From the NCBI RefSeq assembly GCF_017591435.1, contig NC_059296.1:28754869-28818868 (forward strand): a DNA stretch of 64,000 nt, read 5' to 3'. Below, one piece after another: positions 1-12,490 of this stretch; the first letter of the stretch is position 1; every line of letters starts with the position of its first letter. The position numbers and the translations under genes are program-made. Below the pieces are notes generated by a model. The model saw nothing but the letters and a program-made list of their open reading frames with translations, was not told the DNA's origin and ran no database searches. The DNA comes from Portunus trituberculatus (Eukaryota; Arthropoda; Malacostraca; Decapoda; Portunidae).

Positions 1-1340
1 AGGTGCTGCCATATGACGGCTGCCACCAGTTTCTCGAACACCTTACCCATCACAGACAGCAGGGAGATGGGTCGGTAGTGCCTTGGGTCAGACTTGGACC
101 CTTTTTTATGCACAGGGACCACGTATGCCTCCTTCCAGGAATCTGGCCACTTTTTTTCTGCCAGGCAGGCAGAAAAAATGGCAGAAAGAGGCACTGACAG
201 TTCCCTGGCACATTGTTTCAGCACCCGGGGGCTGATTCCATCAGGGCCCGTGGCTTTCCCTGCGTCCAGTTGCCCGTGTGCTTTTTCCACCAGCTCCGTG
301 GTGATGGGTACTGAGGTGATGGTGTGCGCTGTCTCCCGGGGTAGCACTGGAGGGGGGCGTGTGGGGCTCTCAACATGCATTTTTTCTGCAAATAATTTTG
401 CCAGGAGTGCAGCCTTGTCATCACTGCTTGAGGCAGTGGTTCCGTCCTGCCTGGTGAGGGGGGCACGCTCTCCTGCCGCATCACACCCTGCCTCTCCTTG
501 ACCAGTGTCCACCACGTCTTATCTCCTACTCCTGGGCCTGTGAGCTTTCTCCTGAGGTCTTGCTCCCAGTGTTTTCTCGCCCACTTGGAGGTGTCTGTCA
601 TTCTCTTACAAGCAGCTCGGTGCATGGCGAGGTTGTGTTGTGACGGGCGCTGCTTGTATCTCTTCCATGCTGCATACTTGGCTTCGGCAGCTATCTGACA
701 GCAGAAGCCAAACCATTGGGGTTTGTGGCCTTGGCGAGGTATGTGCAGTGAGGGACGTGGCGGTCCTGTAGTGTGGCCAGGATTGAGGTGAGAGCGTGAG
801 CCATCTCCTCCGCGTCTCCCGTGAGCACCGTCTGCCAGTCTGTGGCTGTCAGTGCGCCCCTCATGTCACGCCAGCTAGCTTGCTCCCATAACCAGATGGT
901 TCGAGGTGCAGCTTTTTCCCTCGCCACATGTAGCTGGATCTTCGTCAGTACGGCGTGGTGATCCGAACTACCCACTTTATCCAGCTGCTGACACAATATT
1001 CTTTCTTCCGGGAGGTCTGATAATTCTGGGTCGAGCAGGCCTCCTCTTTCGTGGGTCTAGAATGTGACGTGGTTGGTGAGGCCGGACACTGTCACTAAGT
1101 TGTTGTAAGCTTGCTGCTCGAGATGGAAATTTAGATCTCCCACGATGAGGATGTTCTTACAGCCGTGGCGTTGGAACAAGTTGTCCATCTCCTCCGCCAG
1201 AAAGTCAAGCGAGAATCGGCCTTGCCTGGGGGGGCGATATAGTACACAGAGCAGCAAGCCACTGTTGTCAGTCAGCACTATTCAGAAGAAAAGTGCTTCC
1301 ATTTGCTGAGGAAGATCTACTGACAGTTCCTGTGTCTGGA
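1..1340 (-). mobile_element. Degraded non-LTR retrotransposon (LINE): endonuclease, linker and start of RT
   Basis: Three minus-strand pieces in LINE order. 1278-1057 carries an apurinic-type endonuclease core with VLYRPP and, about 25 residues on, IVGDLNFH. 996-691 and 625-218 are the linker between endonuclease and reverse transcriptase, including KTWWTLVKERQGV. 155-1 reads the first RT motifs: WPDSWKEAYVVPVHKKGS, then HYRPISLLSVMGKVFEKLV. The pieces lie in different frames and are separated by stops, so the copy is dead. The rest of the RT lies before the window start. A 3'-to-5' order on the plus strand shows minus-strand insertion. The clade (Jockey- or I-like) is inferred only from motif style. 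Confidence 0.85.
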
Positions 1341-1389
1341 GGCCATTTTTAAAGCAAACAGCCACACCTCCACCTGTCCTGCCGATACG

Positions 1390-1509
<120 letters not shown>

Positions 1510-1695
1510 ATATTAATCCAGTTTTATTTATTTCAGAATGTGTTAAGAATATGAAGAAAGACAGACCAAGACAAGAAGAAGAGGAGGAGGAAGAAGAAGA
1601 AGGAAGAGGTGGAGGAAGATGAGAAGAGGATGAGAAGAAGAAAAGAGAAAAAAAAAGAAAAGGTAAAATAATAAATATTGTCATTGTTTTTTTGC

Positions 1696-1699
<4 letters not shown>

Positions 1700-1783
<84 letters not shown>

Positions 1784-2052
1784 TTCTTTCCTTCCTTCCT
1801 TCCTTCCTTCCTTCCTTCCTTCCTTCCTTCCTTCCTTCCTTCCTTCCTTCCTTCCTTCCTTCCTTCCTTCCTTCCTTCCTTCCTTCCTTCCTTCCTTCCT
1901 TCCTTCCTTCCTTCCTTCCTTCCTTCCTTCCTTCCTTCCTTCCTTCCTTCCTTCCTTCCTTCCTTCCTTCCTTCCTTCCTCCTCCTCCTCCTCCTCCTCC
2001 TCCTCCTCCTCCTCCTCCTCCTCCTCCTCCTCCTCCTCCTCCTCCTCCTCCT
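1700..2052. repeat. Compound (CT)n-(CCTT)n-(CCT)n polypyrimidine tract
   Basis: Three simple repeats run directly into each other: CT to about 1780, CCTT to about 1979, CCT to 2052. The plus strand is almost purely pyrimidine for about 350 bp. Long open frames here are artefacts of the repeats. Confidence 0.95.
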
Positions 2053-2223
2053 GGCATTCTTACTATACTATTACTATTATTACTATCCGAGTGTGACCTG
2101 TGTGACCTCTGACCTTTTACCGCAGGACTCCCTGGACTGCGACTCCACTATGACCCAAGAGGAGGTGGCCACTCAATGCTGAGGTCACACAGCTCCCATC
2201 CTTATGCAGGTCAGTTGTGTGGT

Positions 2224-3145
2224 GTGAGGTGTGGTTAGGTTAGGTGGGTTAAGTTGAGCTGGGTAAGGTTTAGAGTGACTTTTTGAGGCGGATTGGCATG
2301 TGTAGACGGTATTTTGAAATAGTTTGGCATGTTTTAAGGGCAAATTTAAACAGTTTGGCATGTTTTAAGGGCATATTAGACAGTTTGGCATGTTTTAAGA
2401 CAGTTTAGAGACCATGTTAAGACAGTTTGGTATGTTTTGAGGACATTTTTATACAATTTGGCAGGTTTTGAGGGCAATTTATAACAATTTGGCTGGTTTT
2501 GAGGGTATATTTAGACAGTTTGGGAGGCAGAGGAGAATTGAAGACAGTTTGGCAGGTTTTTAGGTCATTTTAAGACAGTTTTGCAGGTTTTGATGACATT
2601 TTAAGATACTTTGGCATGTTTTTAGGGCATATTAAGACAGTTTGGCAGATTTTGAGTACAATTTAAGACATTTTGGCAGGTTATGAGGGTGTTAAGAGTT
2701 TGACATATTTGAGGGCATATTGAGACAGTTTGGCATGTTTTAAGGGCATTTTAAGACAGGTTATTTGGTTGAGTTGAGTTCAGTCCATAGTGAAGGTGAC
2801 TCAATGTAAACAGTGCACCTCTCATTACAGAAAAGTCAAGCCAAGAGTCCCTGAATGCTGCGAAGGAGACACACTGCTGCTGGAACACTGCACCACCTAG
2901 CCAAGCCAAGCCACAACACAACACAAGCCTTCTACAACACCTACAGCCATCAGCAACACCAAGAGTACAAGACAACACCTGAACCATAAAGAAGAGTTAG
3001 GATAGATTAGCAGTTTGGCATGTTTTTTTTTTTTTTTTTTTTTTTTCTTCTTTTAAGGACATTTTAAGACAGTTTGGCATGTTTTTATGGTATTTTAAGA
3101 CCATTTGGCTTGTTTTTGATGGCATTTGAAGAAAGTTTGGCTAAG
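2224..3145 (+). repeat. Degenerate minisatellite, core 'gacagtttggcatgtttt'
   Basis: About twenty imperfect copies of a 30-45 bp unit, consensus acagtttggcatgttttaag plus ggcattttaag. It is interrupted at 2760-3010 by unrelated sequence, where I see no convincing gene, then resumes at 3010-3145. Units vary in length and have point changes, so this is an old array. Confidence 0.8.
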
Positions 3146-3369
3146 ATAATACCACTTTATTGACATTAGGAAGGGTGTATGGAGGTGACAATATCAATGG
3201 GCACAGTTTTCACTATTTTAATCCACCACATGAGTTTGTGAAGCAAGTGTTGGATTCTCAGGACAAAGATGCAGTGTGCTTGTTAAGAGATTCACTCAGC
3301 GCTCACTCAATCATTCTCTTAGTGAGCTCAGAGGGAATGAAGAATGTGCATTGTTGCTGCTTGTGTGTC

Positions 3370-3895
<526 letters not shown>

Positions 3896-4034
3896 CCCTC
3901 TTTATTATTGAAAGAGTTGGTTTGTAAGATTGTGTCACTTCAAAACCAAACATTTTCATCTTTGAATATTTGTTAACTTGAAAATTTGTTTAAAAATATT
4001 TTGTGAAGTTGAAAATTTGTTCAGATTTCCACAG

Positions 4035-4870
4035 TGAAGACTGGCCATTAATCCTCTGATGTTTATGGATCTTTGTTAATGGCAGTGAAATGGTCTAATG
4101 GTACACAAATCTCAAGATAAAAATGTGTCCCAGTACTGAAGGGGTTAAATAGTGAAGACTATGGCCATTGATCATGTCACCTCCATAGACCCTTGCTAAT
4201 GTGAATAAAATGGTCTAATGGTACACAAAAGTCAAGGTAAAAATGTGTCCTAGTACTGAAGAGGTTAAAATAGTGAAGACTGTGGCCATCATTCTTCTGC
4301 CCTTTATCAACCTTTCCTAATGTCAATAAAATGTCTAATGGTACACAAATCTCAAGGTAAAAATGTGTCTCAGTACTGAATGGGTTAAAATAGTGAAGAA
4401 TGTGGCCATTAGTCTTCTGACGTCTATAGATTTTTCCTACTGTCAATAAAATAGTCTAATGGTACACAAATCTCAAGATGTCCCAGTATTGAAGGGGTTA
4501 AAATAATGAAGAATGTGGCCATTAATCTTCTGACGTCTGTAAACCTTTCCTAATGTCAATAAAATGTTCTAATGGTACACAAATGTTAAGGTCAAAATTT
4601 GTCCCATTACTGATGAGGTAAAAATGGTGAAGACTGTGGCCATTAATCTTCTGATGTCTATAAGCTTTTCCTAATGTCAATAAAATGGTCTAATGGTACA
4701 CAAATCTCAGGGTAAAATGTATCCCAATACTGAAGGGGTTGAAATAGTGAAGACTGGCCATTAATCTTGTGATCTCCATACACCTCTCCTAATGTCAATA
4801 AAATGGTCTTAATGGTACACAAATCTCAAGGTAAAAATGTCTCTTAGTACTGAATGGGTTAAAAAAGGGA
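4035..4870 (+). repeat. Tandem array of ~118-bp units derived from a TTAA MITE family
   Basis: Seven imperfect copies of a unit containing aatagtgaagactgtggcca, a variable 'taatcttctgatgtctata' part, aatgtcaataaaatggtcta and ending 'gtcccagtactgaaggggtta'. Each unit is half of the inverted-ended element seen alone at 12284-12488 and 31487-31688. The array is head-to-tail; units have roughly 5-15% mismatch by eye. Confidence 0.85.
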
Positions 4871-4899
4871 AGACTCTGGTGTGTGAGTGTGTGTGTGTT

Positions 4900-5269
4900 T
4901 CACCGTTTGATCTGCTGCAGTCTCTGACGAGACAGCCAGACGTTACCCTACGGAACGAGCTCAGAGCTCCTTATATCCGATCTTCGGATAGGCCTGAGAC
5001 CAGGCACACACCACACACCGGGACAACAATGTCACAACTCCTCGATTTACATCCCGTACCTACTCACTGCTAGGTGAACAGGGGCTACACGTGAAAGGAG
5101 ACACACCCAAATATCTCCACCCGGCCGGGGAATCGAACCCCGGTCCTCTGGCTTGTGAAGCCAGCGCTCTAACCACTGAGCTACCGAGTGTGTGTGTGTG
5201 TGTGTGTGTGATATGTGAGTGAATGAGTGTGCGTGCGTGAATGCGTGCGTACGTGATGACCAGCGTGCG
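4900..5269 (-). mobile_element. tRNA-Val-derived SINE with (AC)n tail, copy 1
   Basis: Read on the minus strand from about 5188, the head folds as a tRNA: A box TAGCTCAGTGG, anticodon arm CTGGC-TTCACAA-GCCAG (anticodon CAC, valine) and B box GGTTCGATTCC. A conserved body of about 215 bp follows and ends in 'cagatcaaacggtgaa' plus (AC)n. Upstream of the head lies a (CA)n stretch and about 60 bp that is also present beside copy 3 (to 15528). The pol III boxes suggest internal transcription. The peptide read across it (SVAQWLERWLHKPEDRGSIP) is a translation of the tRNA head, not a gene. Confidence 0.9.
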
Positions 5270-5805
5270 AATAATCTAGTCACGTAAGGCTTTGCTAAGT
5301 TGCTAACCTTAGTGCAAAACATCTCGCACCAATTAATACCACTTCCAGTCAGTTCTGGGAGGAATGACTGTCATTTTCATTTGTTTCACATCATTTAAGA
5401 CTGGTTTAACAAATAAAAAAAAAAAATCCATGATGTGACCAGCACTGGCGAAATCACTAAGTCTCAGATCTGCTGACGCTGTACGGGTTAAGAGGCTTGC
5501 CCATTTGCCTCGCCGCGCCGGGATTCAAACCCAGCCCTCGGGATTGTGAGTATGTATGTATGTGTAAGGGTATGTTCACACCACAAGCAGAGCGGTCCAG
5601 TTAGGTGTTCACACAATAAGCAGAGCAGGGTGACTTACACAAGAATTCTGGGTGTCCTCTTGGCCACAGAGAAGGTCAGGCAGACGACAATATGATAAAA
5701 AAGAAATAATAATAAATAAATAAATAGTGTCAAATTCCACAGTGTTTACCTGGAAGGACAACGAAAAATTTGACAATTTATAAAGGAACGTGAAATTTTG
5801 TTGGT
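5270..5805. other. Intergenic, nothing recognised
   Basis: AT-rich sequence with short oligo(A). 5470-5540 ('gggttaagaggcttgcccatttgcctcgccgcgccgggattcaaacccagccct') resembles the degraded tRNA-like head of another SINE (B-box-like gggattcaaaccc), but the rest cannot be traced. No open frame worth calling. Confidence 0.5.
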
Positions 5806-6830
5806 AAAGTCATTGTGTGTGTATTTACCTAGTTGTAGTTTTACAGGGCCTGGGCTTTATGCTCATGTGGCCCCGTCTCCATATCTACACTTATCCAATC
5901 TTACTTTAAAAGTATGCACACTCGTTGCAGACACTACTTCTTCATTTAAACTGTTCCACGTCCCAATACATCTTTGCGGAAAACTATAATTTTTAACATC
6001 TCTCAGACATCTTTCTTTTCTCAGCTTTTTACTATGCGATCTTGTGCTTCAGATGACATATTCTTCTCTCTGGATCAGTTTCTCATTATCCATTTGGTCC
6101 ATTCCGTTGATCAATTTATAAACTTTTATTAGATCTCCTCTCCCTTCTTTGTTCCAGGGTTGGTAGATCCATAGCCTTTAGTCTCTCCTCATATGTAATC
6201 CCTTCAAATTCTGGAACCATTCTTGTAGCCATTTTTTGTAGTCTCTCCAACTTCTTTGTGTTTCTTTTTATGGGGGGTCCACACTACTCCTGCATATTCC
6301 AATCTGGGTCTTATTATAGTACTTATCAATTTCTTCAAATTTGGATTCCTTAGTAAAGACCACCTGGAATTTATTATTTAATAGTTCTGCCATACTTTTT
6401 GGGTCTTCCACCATCCCATTCTCTCCTTTTAACCTTTCTATTGTTTCTTTTTGCCTAATTTTTCCATTTATGAATCTGTAGAACAAGTTTGGTTGCTCCT
6501 TACATTTTTCGACAATGGCCTTTTCGAAGTTCTTTTCCTCTTCCTTCCTCACCTTAACATATTCATTTCTCGCTGCCTTGAAGTTTTCCTTATTTGCTGG
6601 ATTTCTATTTCTCCACCTTCTCCATGCTCCATCTCTTGTCTCCATTGCCCTAGCACACCTTGCATTAAACCAATCTTTCTTTCCTTCTTCTTTAGGTCTA
6701 TATTTCAGGACATATTCCCTGACTCCTGTTTTGTATATTTCCAAAAATAAGTTATACTTCTCTTGCATCGTCTCTGAGTTTTCCATCTCCTCCCAGTTTA
6801 CGTTTTTAAAAGAGTTCTTGAGATTCTCAA
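5806..6830 (-). mobile_element. CR1-like LINE with internal deletion of the reverse transcriptase
   Basis: 6786-6340 encodes the linker upstream of RT (EEGKKDWFNARCARAMETRD and PNLFYRFINGKIRQKETIER, then LLNNKFQVVFTKES). At about 6330 this jumps to the region downstream of RT (TIIRPRLEYAGVVWTP-like, in another frame), then to the C-terminal tail with weak similarity to SEEVVSAKSVHSFKEKL at 57071-57445. About 1 kb holding the RT core is therefore missing. The 3' end at 5818 is CTAGGTAAATACACACAC, an (AC)n tail. Non-autonomous and dead. Confidence 0.8.
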
Positions 6831-6939
6831 TATCAGTGTGTGTGTGTGTGTGTGTGTGAGGGGCTCACTGATCTGTACAGTGTGTTTTTCTCTCTTTCTC
6901 TCTGTCTTCCTTCTTTCTTTTATGTTTCCTCTTTTTCCT

Positions 6940-7525
<586 letters not shown>

Positions 7526-7947
7526 CTCAGCAGACTACTAATATAGAGAGTCAAATTGTACCAGAACTATGCACAGTCTGGTCATTGATTGTCATTTTGT
7601 TGTCAGCAATAAAGGCTCACACTGGTGGACACCTTCTTGGCCGTGGGTGGAGTCGTGGAGGGCCGCTGGCTTCCCACCCACAAAAAATGTGCCACAATAA
7701 ATATTTTGCGTGTGTACGTCCAAAACAATGTCAAAATTATTGCCGCTAGCAACCACTCTGCCCACTCTGCTTGTAGTGTGAACTTATCCTTAGTGTGTGC
7801 TCTGTGGGTGTGTTTGTGCAGGTTAATCACTTTTTTGTGATTTTTGAAAGGGTATGTCAAGTTTTTAGGTGTTTGTGTGTGAGGTGAGGGTGTGTCAGAG
7901 GTGTATCAGTGTATCTTAGTCTGCAGATTGCTTCTATGAATGGTACT

Positions 7948-8175
7948 TAATCCCTTCAGTACTGGGACACATTTTTACATTGAGATTTGTGTACTATTAG
8001 ACCATTTTATTGACAATAGGAAGGGTCTATGGTGGTTAGAAGATTAATGGCCACAGTCTTCACTATTTTAACCCCCTTCAGTGCTGGGACACATTTTTAC
8101 CTTGAGATTTTTGGACCATTAGACCATTTTATTGACATTAGCAAGGGTCTATGGAGGGCACAAGATTAATGTGTG
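7948..8175 (+). repeat. TTAA MITE family copy (two half-units)
   Basis: Two successive copies of 'cccttcagtactgggacacatttttac...agaccattttattgacatta', starting near 7951 and 8075, the second running into 'gtgtgtgtt'. Same family as 4035-4870, here in the opposite orientation. Confidence 0.75.
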
Positions 8176-8223
8176 TGTGTTGTTTTTAAAATGTATTGTT
8201 TTCATGTATATTATTACTATTTG

Positions 8224-8481
<258 letters not shown>

Positions 8482-8599
8482 GTTGAAACAGTTTGTAAGA
8501 TTGTGTCACTTCAAAACCAAACATTTTCATCTTTGAATAATTGTTAACATGAAAGAATTGTTTTAAAATATTTTGTGAAGTTGAAAAGTGGTTTAAAAT

Positions 8600-9345
8600 T
8601 TTGTAAAGTTGAAAATTTGTGCAGATTTTTTTGTTAGGTTGTAAATTGTTGTAAATGTTTATTTTATATTTAGGTTGTAAATTGTTGTAAATGTTTATTT
8701 TGTAAATTGTTGTAAATGTTTATTTTATATTAAGTTGAAAATTTGTGTAGACTTTTCAGTATAGATTTTGCTCAGACTTTTCAGTTTAGATTTTACTCAC
8801 TTTTTTTATACCAAGTTGAAATTGATTTTTAATATTTTTTTATTAAGTTGAAAATTTGTGTAGACTTTTTTCACTATTCTTTTTGTGTTTGTTTTTTTTT
8901 TTATTTGCAGACTTCCTGGCAATGTAATAATGTAAATAATTGTTAAATAAAAAAGTCTAGGGAGACTCTTGCATTTAATTTTAACTCCAATATGGATCTG
9001 CCTTATCTCCGGAGACTCTTTCGAGTATTTTCGACTTAAGTACATTTATAGGGGCCATTTTGGGGTTTTTTGTTCATTTATAGGGGCCATTTTGGGTTTT
9101 TTTGGGTCCATTTTGGGTTTCCTGCTAATTTTTTTACCATTTCCTGCTGGTTTTTGGGCCCGTATGCAGTATTTAAGGGATCCATCCACTTTTTTTGCTA
9201 GGGATCCATCCACTTTTTTGCTAGTTTGACCATTTTTTACATTTTTTTTTTTTTTTTGCTAGTTTGACTGACCATTTTTTTTTTTTTTTGCTAGTTTAAC
9301 TGACCATTTTTTACATTTTTTTTTTTTGCTAGTATGACTGACCAT
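8600..9345 (+). repeat. AT-rich low-complexity region with short tandem units
   Basis: 8630-8745 holds about four copies of 'ttgtaaattgttgtaaatgtttattt'. 9130-9340 holds repeated 'ttttgctagtttgactgaccatttttt'. No gene seen. Confidence 0.6.
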
Positions 9346-9710
9346 TGCATTTTTTTTTTTTACTTTTCCATAATAATAACTTCAAGGATGAAATCTCGTT
9401 TCTTATTTCAGCTGTTTTTTTTTCCCTCCACATTTTATTATTTACTCAGCTCATTTTCTCTCCATTGTAGCTCATTTTCTCTCCATTGTATTGCTTATGA
9501 TAAAAGTATGAAACTAAATAGCGTGTTTTTTGTGTTTTTTTTTTTTTTTTTTTTTATTTCTGGCGTTATTGTTTAGTGAGTGGGAGGTTGATGGAGGCAA
9601 TATTGGTGTCAGACAGTGACCTAAGCCAGCCTGGTGACTACTGACTAGTCAGCCACAAATATTCCCCAGGAAAGGAAATTCTCCAAAACAGTAAAGATTT
9701 CTTCACAATT

Positions 9711-9946
9711 TATTATTCAATCATGACAATTCCAGGTACAGTGACACCACCATAAGGAGGTGGTGGTGGCGGTGGTGGTGACAGCAGGCGTTGAATGGCA
9801 GGAAGTCTGCGAGGAATCTTTCACTGGAAGGAGCCGGCGGTAGTGGTAGTGGTGTAGCAGGTGGCAGGGGGGGTGGGTCGCCGGAGTTGGTAGGGTGATG
9901 GGGAGAGGAGAGGGTCAGTGAATGCGCCGTGCGAAGCCGGAGTCCT
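9711..9946 (-). CDS. Candidate terminal exon of an unrecognised minus-strand gene
   Basis: On the minus strand an acceptor-like catcag precedes GRTPASHGAF..., open for 42 codons to a TGA at 9823-9821; AATAAA lies about 100 nt downstream (9711-9716). The upstream candidate exon (10550-10768) ends AAG|GTGAGA in phase 0, matching this acceptor. The peptide is proline/threonine-rich and has no family I recognise. The intron between them contains a repeat. Low confidence: an alternative open frame overlaps and no homology supports it. Confidence 0.3.
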
Positions 9947-10019
9947 TCCCTGATGGTGCAGGACACACGGGATCACTGCAGTCATGGCCTTTGTAACTCT
10001 TGTAATGGACAAAAATTAA

Positions 10020-10370
10020 CCGATTACCTCCACATGTACACCACGTCATAACATAACAAATAATAGGATAACAAAGGGCCACCAGGGCCCATCTAGGTTA
10101 TCCTGTATCAGTCGCACAGCGACCTCGTCATCAGTACTTAAAGATACACTTACAAGTACACAATACATTATATACTAATTCTAAATATTTGGCCCATTAA
10201 CAGGGCTAAGTCCTACAGCGAAATCCTCTACAATTTGTGGTCCCCATACATGGGGATCATGTCTTGTTTAACTATAGTAAATTTCTTATAAAAACTATCA
10301 TGCAGTGCTATACATAATTATAAATCTCATAAATTTAAGTGCTTATCTAATGTTTTTAAACATTGTCAAA
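10020..10370 (-). mobile_element. Possible LINE 3' UTR fragment
   Basis: Minus strand reads 'gatgacgaggtcgctgtgcg ... ctagatgggccctggtggcc ctttgttatcc', in the style of arthropod LINE 3' ends. No coding part remains, and the call rests on style alone. Confidence 0.3.
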
Positions 10371-10549
10371 CTAGTGCTATTTAGTGCTAGTTAGTTGAAG
10401 GGGAAGATTTGAGGGGAAGACAGAATGACTGTCTCCTATGGGTGTATGTATAACTTGGAATATAAGAGAAATGTAGCCAACACTGAATGATATATTATAA
10501 GGGAGAAACGTGTAATACTAAATAAGATGATAGTTTTTATTCCTGTAGT

Positions 10550-10768
10550 ACTTTTCTCACCTTGATCTTTGAAGTATCCTCTGCAGAGTACTGAAGCAGC
10601 AGCAGGTTGTCCTTCTCTGCCTCAGACAAATGGTCCAGCAGCTCCTTCAGCAGACCAGAGTCATCCGCCAGATTCTTCTCCAGCTCATCTGCCTCCCTCC
10701 GGCTCTGAGCTTCCTGGAGTCCGGCCAGCTGTGTTCCGCTTCCTACACTGGCGCTGGATTCCCTGTCT
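10550..10768 (-). CDS. Candidate internal exon encoding a charged helical segment
   Basis: Minus-strand frame open from an acceptor-like gagacag (10769) to AAG|GTGAGA at 10550. It reads about 70 residues including LAGLQEAQSRREADELEKNL and ELLDHLSEAEKDNLLLLQYS, a leucine/glutamate-rich pattern compatible with a coiled coil. The donor is strong; the acceptor has a weak pyrimidine tract. Other exons may be the segment near 12975-13140 (SSSDGSESSITSDTTPATSL) upstream and 9821-9946 downstream. I do not recognise the family. Confidence 0.4.
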
Positions 10769-10804
10769 CAATGGTGGCTCCTTAAGTAAGTAAATTAACC
10801 AAAA

Positions 10805-11520
10805 ACACTATGCAACACTTCAAAATATTAAGAAATGAACCCATAATTCAACTAGAAACACACAGCATACACCAAAATCACTCCCACGACACTCCACACA
10901 CACGCACAGACCACTTAAAACTCTTAAAACTAATCCAAAACACTCAATACACCATACAACACCTCAAAATTTCCCTAACCACAATCAGAACACACCCATA
11001 TATTCAAACACCCCTCTACACCACACTCAAGATATGTAATATACCTAAAAACATCTAACACACTGAAAACACAAAGTACACCCAAAACACTCATAACACC
11101 CAAAATACCCTGCAACACTACCAAGCACATTTAAAATACTTCTGATATAATCCAAAAACACCAAAATGCATTATAAAGAACGGTAAGATTAAAAGGGGGA
11201 CTTACCTGAATATTGTGTTTTGGCTCTTCCTCCTCTTCCACTTTAATTTTTCCTATTTTTCCTTTCTTCTTCTTCGTCCTCCTTTTTTCTTTCATCTACT
11301 CTTGCCATTTACACGCCTGAACCTAGAAACACATCAAAGCACTTAGAAAACACGAGATATTAGGCAAAATATTGAGGGAGAGTAATTGTTGTGGCTTGCC
11401 TGCTCCTCCACTTATTCCTCCCTTTTTCCTTCCTCCGTGCTCATCCTCCTTTATTTCTCCTTCCTTCTTTATACTACTACTATCTGCACATTGAGCTAAG
11501 AAACACGAAAACAAATAAAA
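10805..11520 (-). repeat. Dispersed ~720-bp repeat, inverted relative to 35246-35960
   Basis: The minus strand reads 'ccctcaatattttgcctaat', a purine-rich GGAGGAAGAAAGGAG part repeated twice, 'gttctttataatgcat', then a long 'gtgttttgagtg' degenerate region. The same order occurs on the plus strand at 35246-35960. Open frames here are low-complexity. Confidence 0.7.
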
Positions 11521-11565
11521 AACACGTACGTCACACGGTTACCATGCCACACTAAGCGGTGGCGT

Positions 11566-11845
11566 AGTGGATAAGGTGGTGAGCCTTAACACACTTCGCC
11601 ATTTGTCGAGTGGTTTTAAGTTACCTACATGTCACCATGATACCCAGGTTCTAGGTGGTTACACCCATGATGAGCTTCGGGGATGATACTGCGCCACTGA
11701 TGGGCGGAAGCTGAACAGCGCTTCCCATACTCTTATGCCTACAAGCGCAAGGTGCAAGGTACACAAGGCTCACTACCGCTGTGGTCAAGACTTTGGATCG
11801 TCAATTCCTGTAATGGACAAAGAAATGAACAAATAAAAAAAAAAG
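11566..11845 (+). mobile_element. Probable tRNA-derived SINE, second family
   Basis: Starts with a tRNA-like head whose A box reads TGGCGTAGTGG; the B box is degenerate. The 3' end is 'ttcctgtaatggacaaagaa' followed by A-rich sequence. A related tail ('cttgtaatggacaaaa') sits alone at 9998-10013. No clear target duplication. Confidence 0.5.
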
Positions 11846-11849
11846 GAAC

Positions 11850-12283
11850 TTTTTCACTAATTCACCCCTACAGCTAACACGCAACATTGCCCTAGACACT
11901 CCTTCACTGCCTCAATCAGCCTTTCACTCTTCATTCTACGTATTCTTGATACTACCACCACCACCACAAATCAAGCATGAACATTATCTTGTTCACCAAT
12001 TACCTAAATCACTCGTGAACCTCTTAAACATCTACGCCCGCCTACCACTTCAAGAACTAATTTCATGAATATATCCCCAAACTTATCGTTATACTACCAC
12101 ATCTCGCTTCTAATGCACGTACCTTGAAACACCAGCCTCGTTACGATAAGAAATCCTGTCCACTCATTCTTTTCGCCGATTCTGGTACCCATTGTATAAC
12201 GAGGGAACCACAATGACATTCCGAAATATTTTAGCCTCAAATACAACTTACGGAGTTGTATAGTAACGCGACACGTTTAATCT
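11850..12283. other. Intergenic, nothing recognised
   Basis: A/C-rich unique-looking sequence without a supported open frame or RNA gene. Confidence 0.5.
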
Positions 12284-12490
12284 CTTCAGCACCAAGACGC
12301 GTTTTCATATTCATCTGTTAGTACTTTGTGATTTTAAACAACTTCAGAAACTTACGCGAGGAATTAAAATAGTGAAGACATAGGCCATTAACCTTGTGAC
12401 ATCCATACACGCTTTGTAACATGAATAGAAGTATCTAATCGTACACGTCTCAAGGTGAAAATGAGTCACAGCACTGAAAGAGGTTAAGCG
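12284..12490. mobile_element. TTAA-flanked MITE, full copy with inverted ends
   Basis: Left end TTAATCTCTTCAGCACCAAG and right end, read inverted, TTAACCTCTTTCAGTGCTGT. TTAA occurs at both borders, as expected for piggyBac- or Kolobok-type integration. The interior matches the 118-bp array at 4035-4870. Confidence 0.7.

Noticed and set aside
1678..2112. Long open frames through 1349-2112 on both strands
   Set aside because: They translate CT, CCTT and CCT repeats into Leu-Ser, Pro-Ser-Phe-Leu or Arg-Glu runs; no start context or conservation.
5117..5188. Functional tRNA-Val(CAC) genes at 5117-5188, 15023-15093 and 15339-15410
   Set aside because: The tRNA-like sequence is always joined to the same SINE body and copy 1 and copy 3 have a changed acceptor end, so I regard them as SINE heads.
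5047..5322. ORF reading SVAQWLERWLHKPEDRGSIP near each SINE
   Set aside because: It is the tRNA-like SINE head read as protein; it recurs with each copy and is not a conserved gene.
9721..9966. 81-codon minus ORF rich in His/Pro (HHHRHHH) as a separate gene
   Set aside because: Mainly GGTGGT-type repeat read in frame; the overlapping shorter frame fits the candidate exon better.
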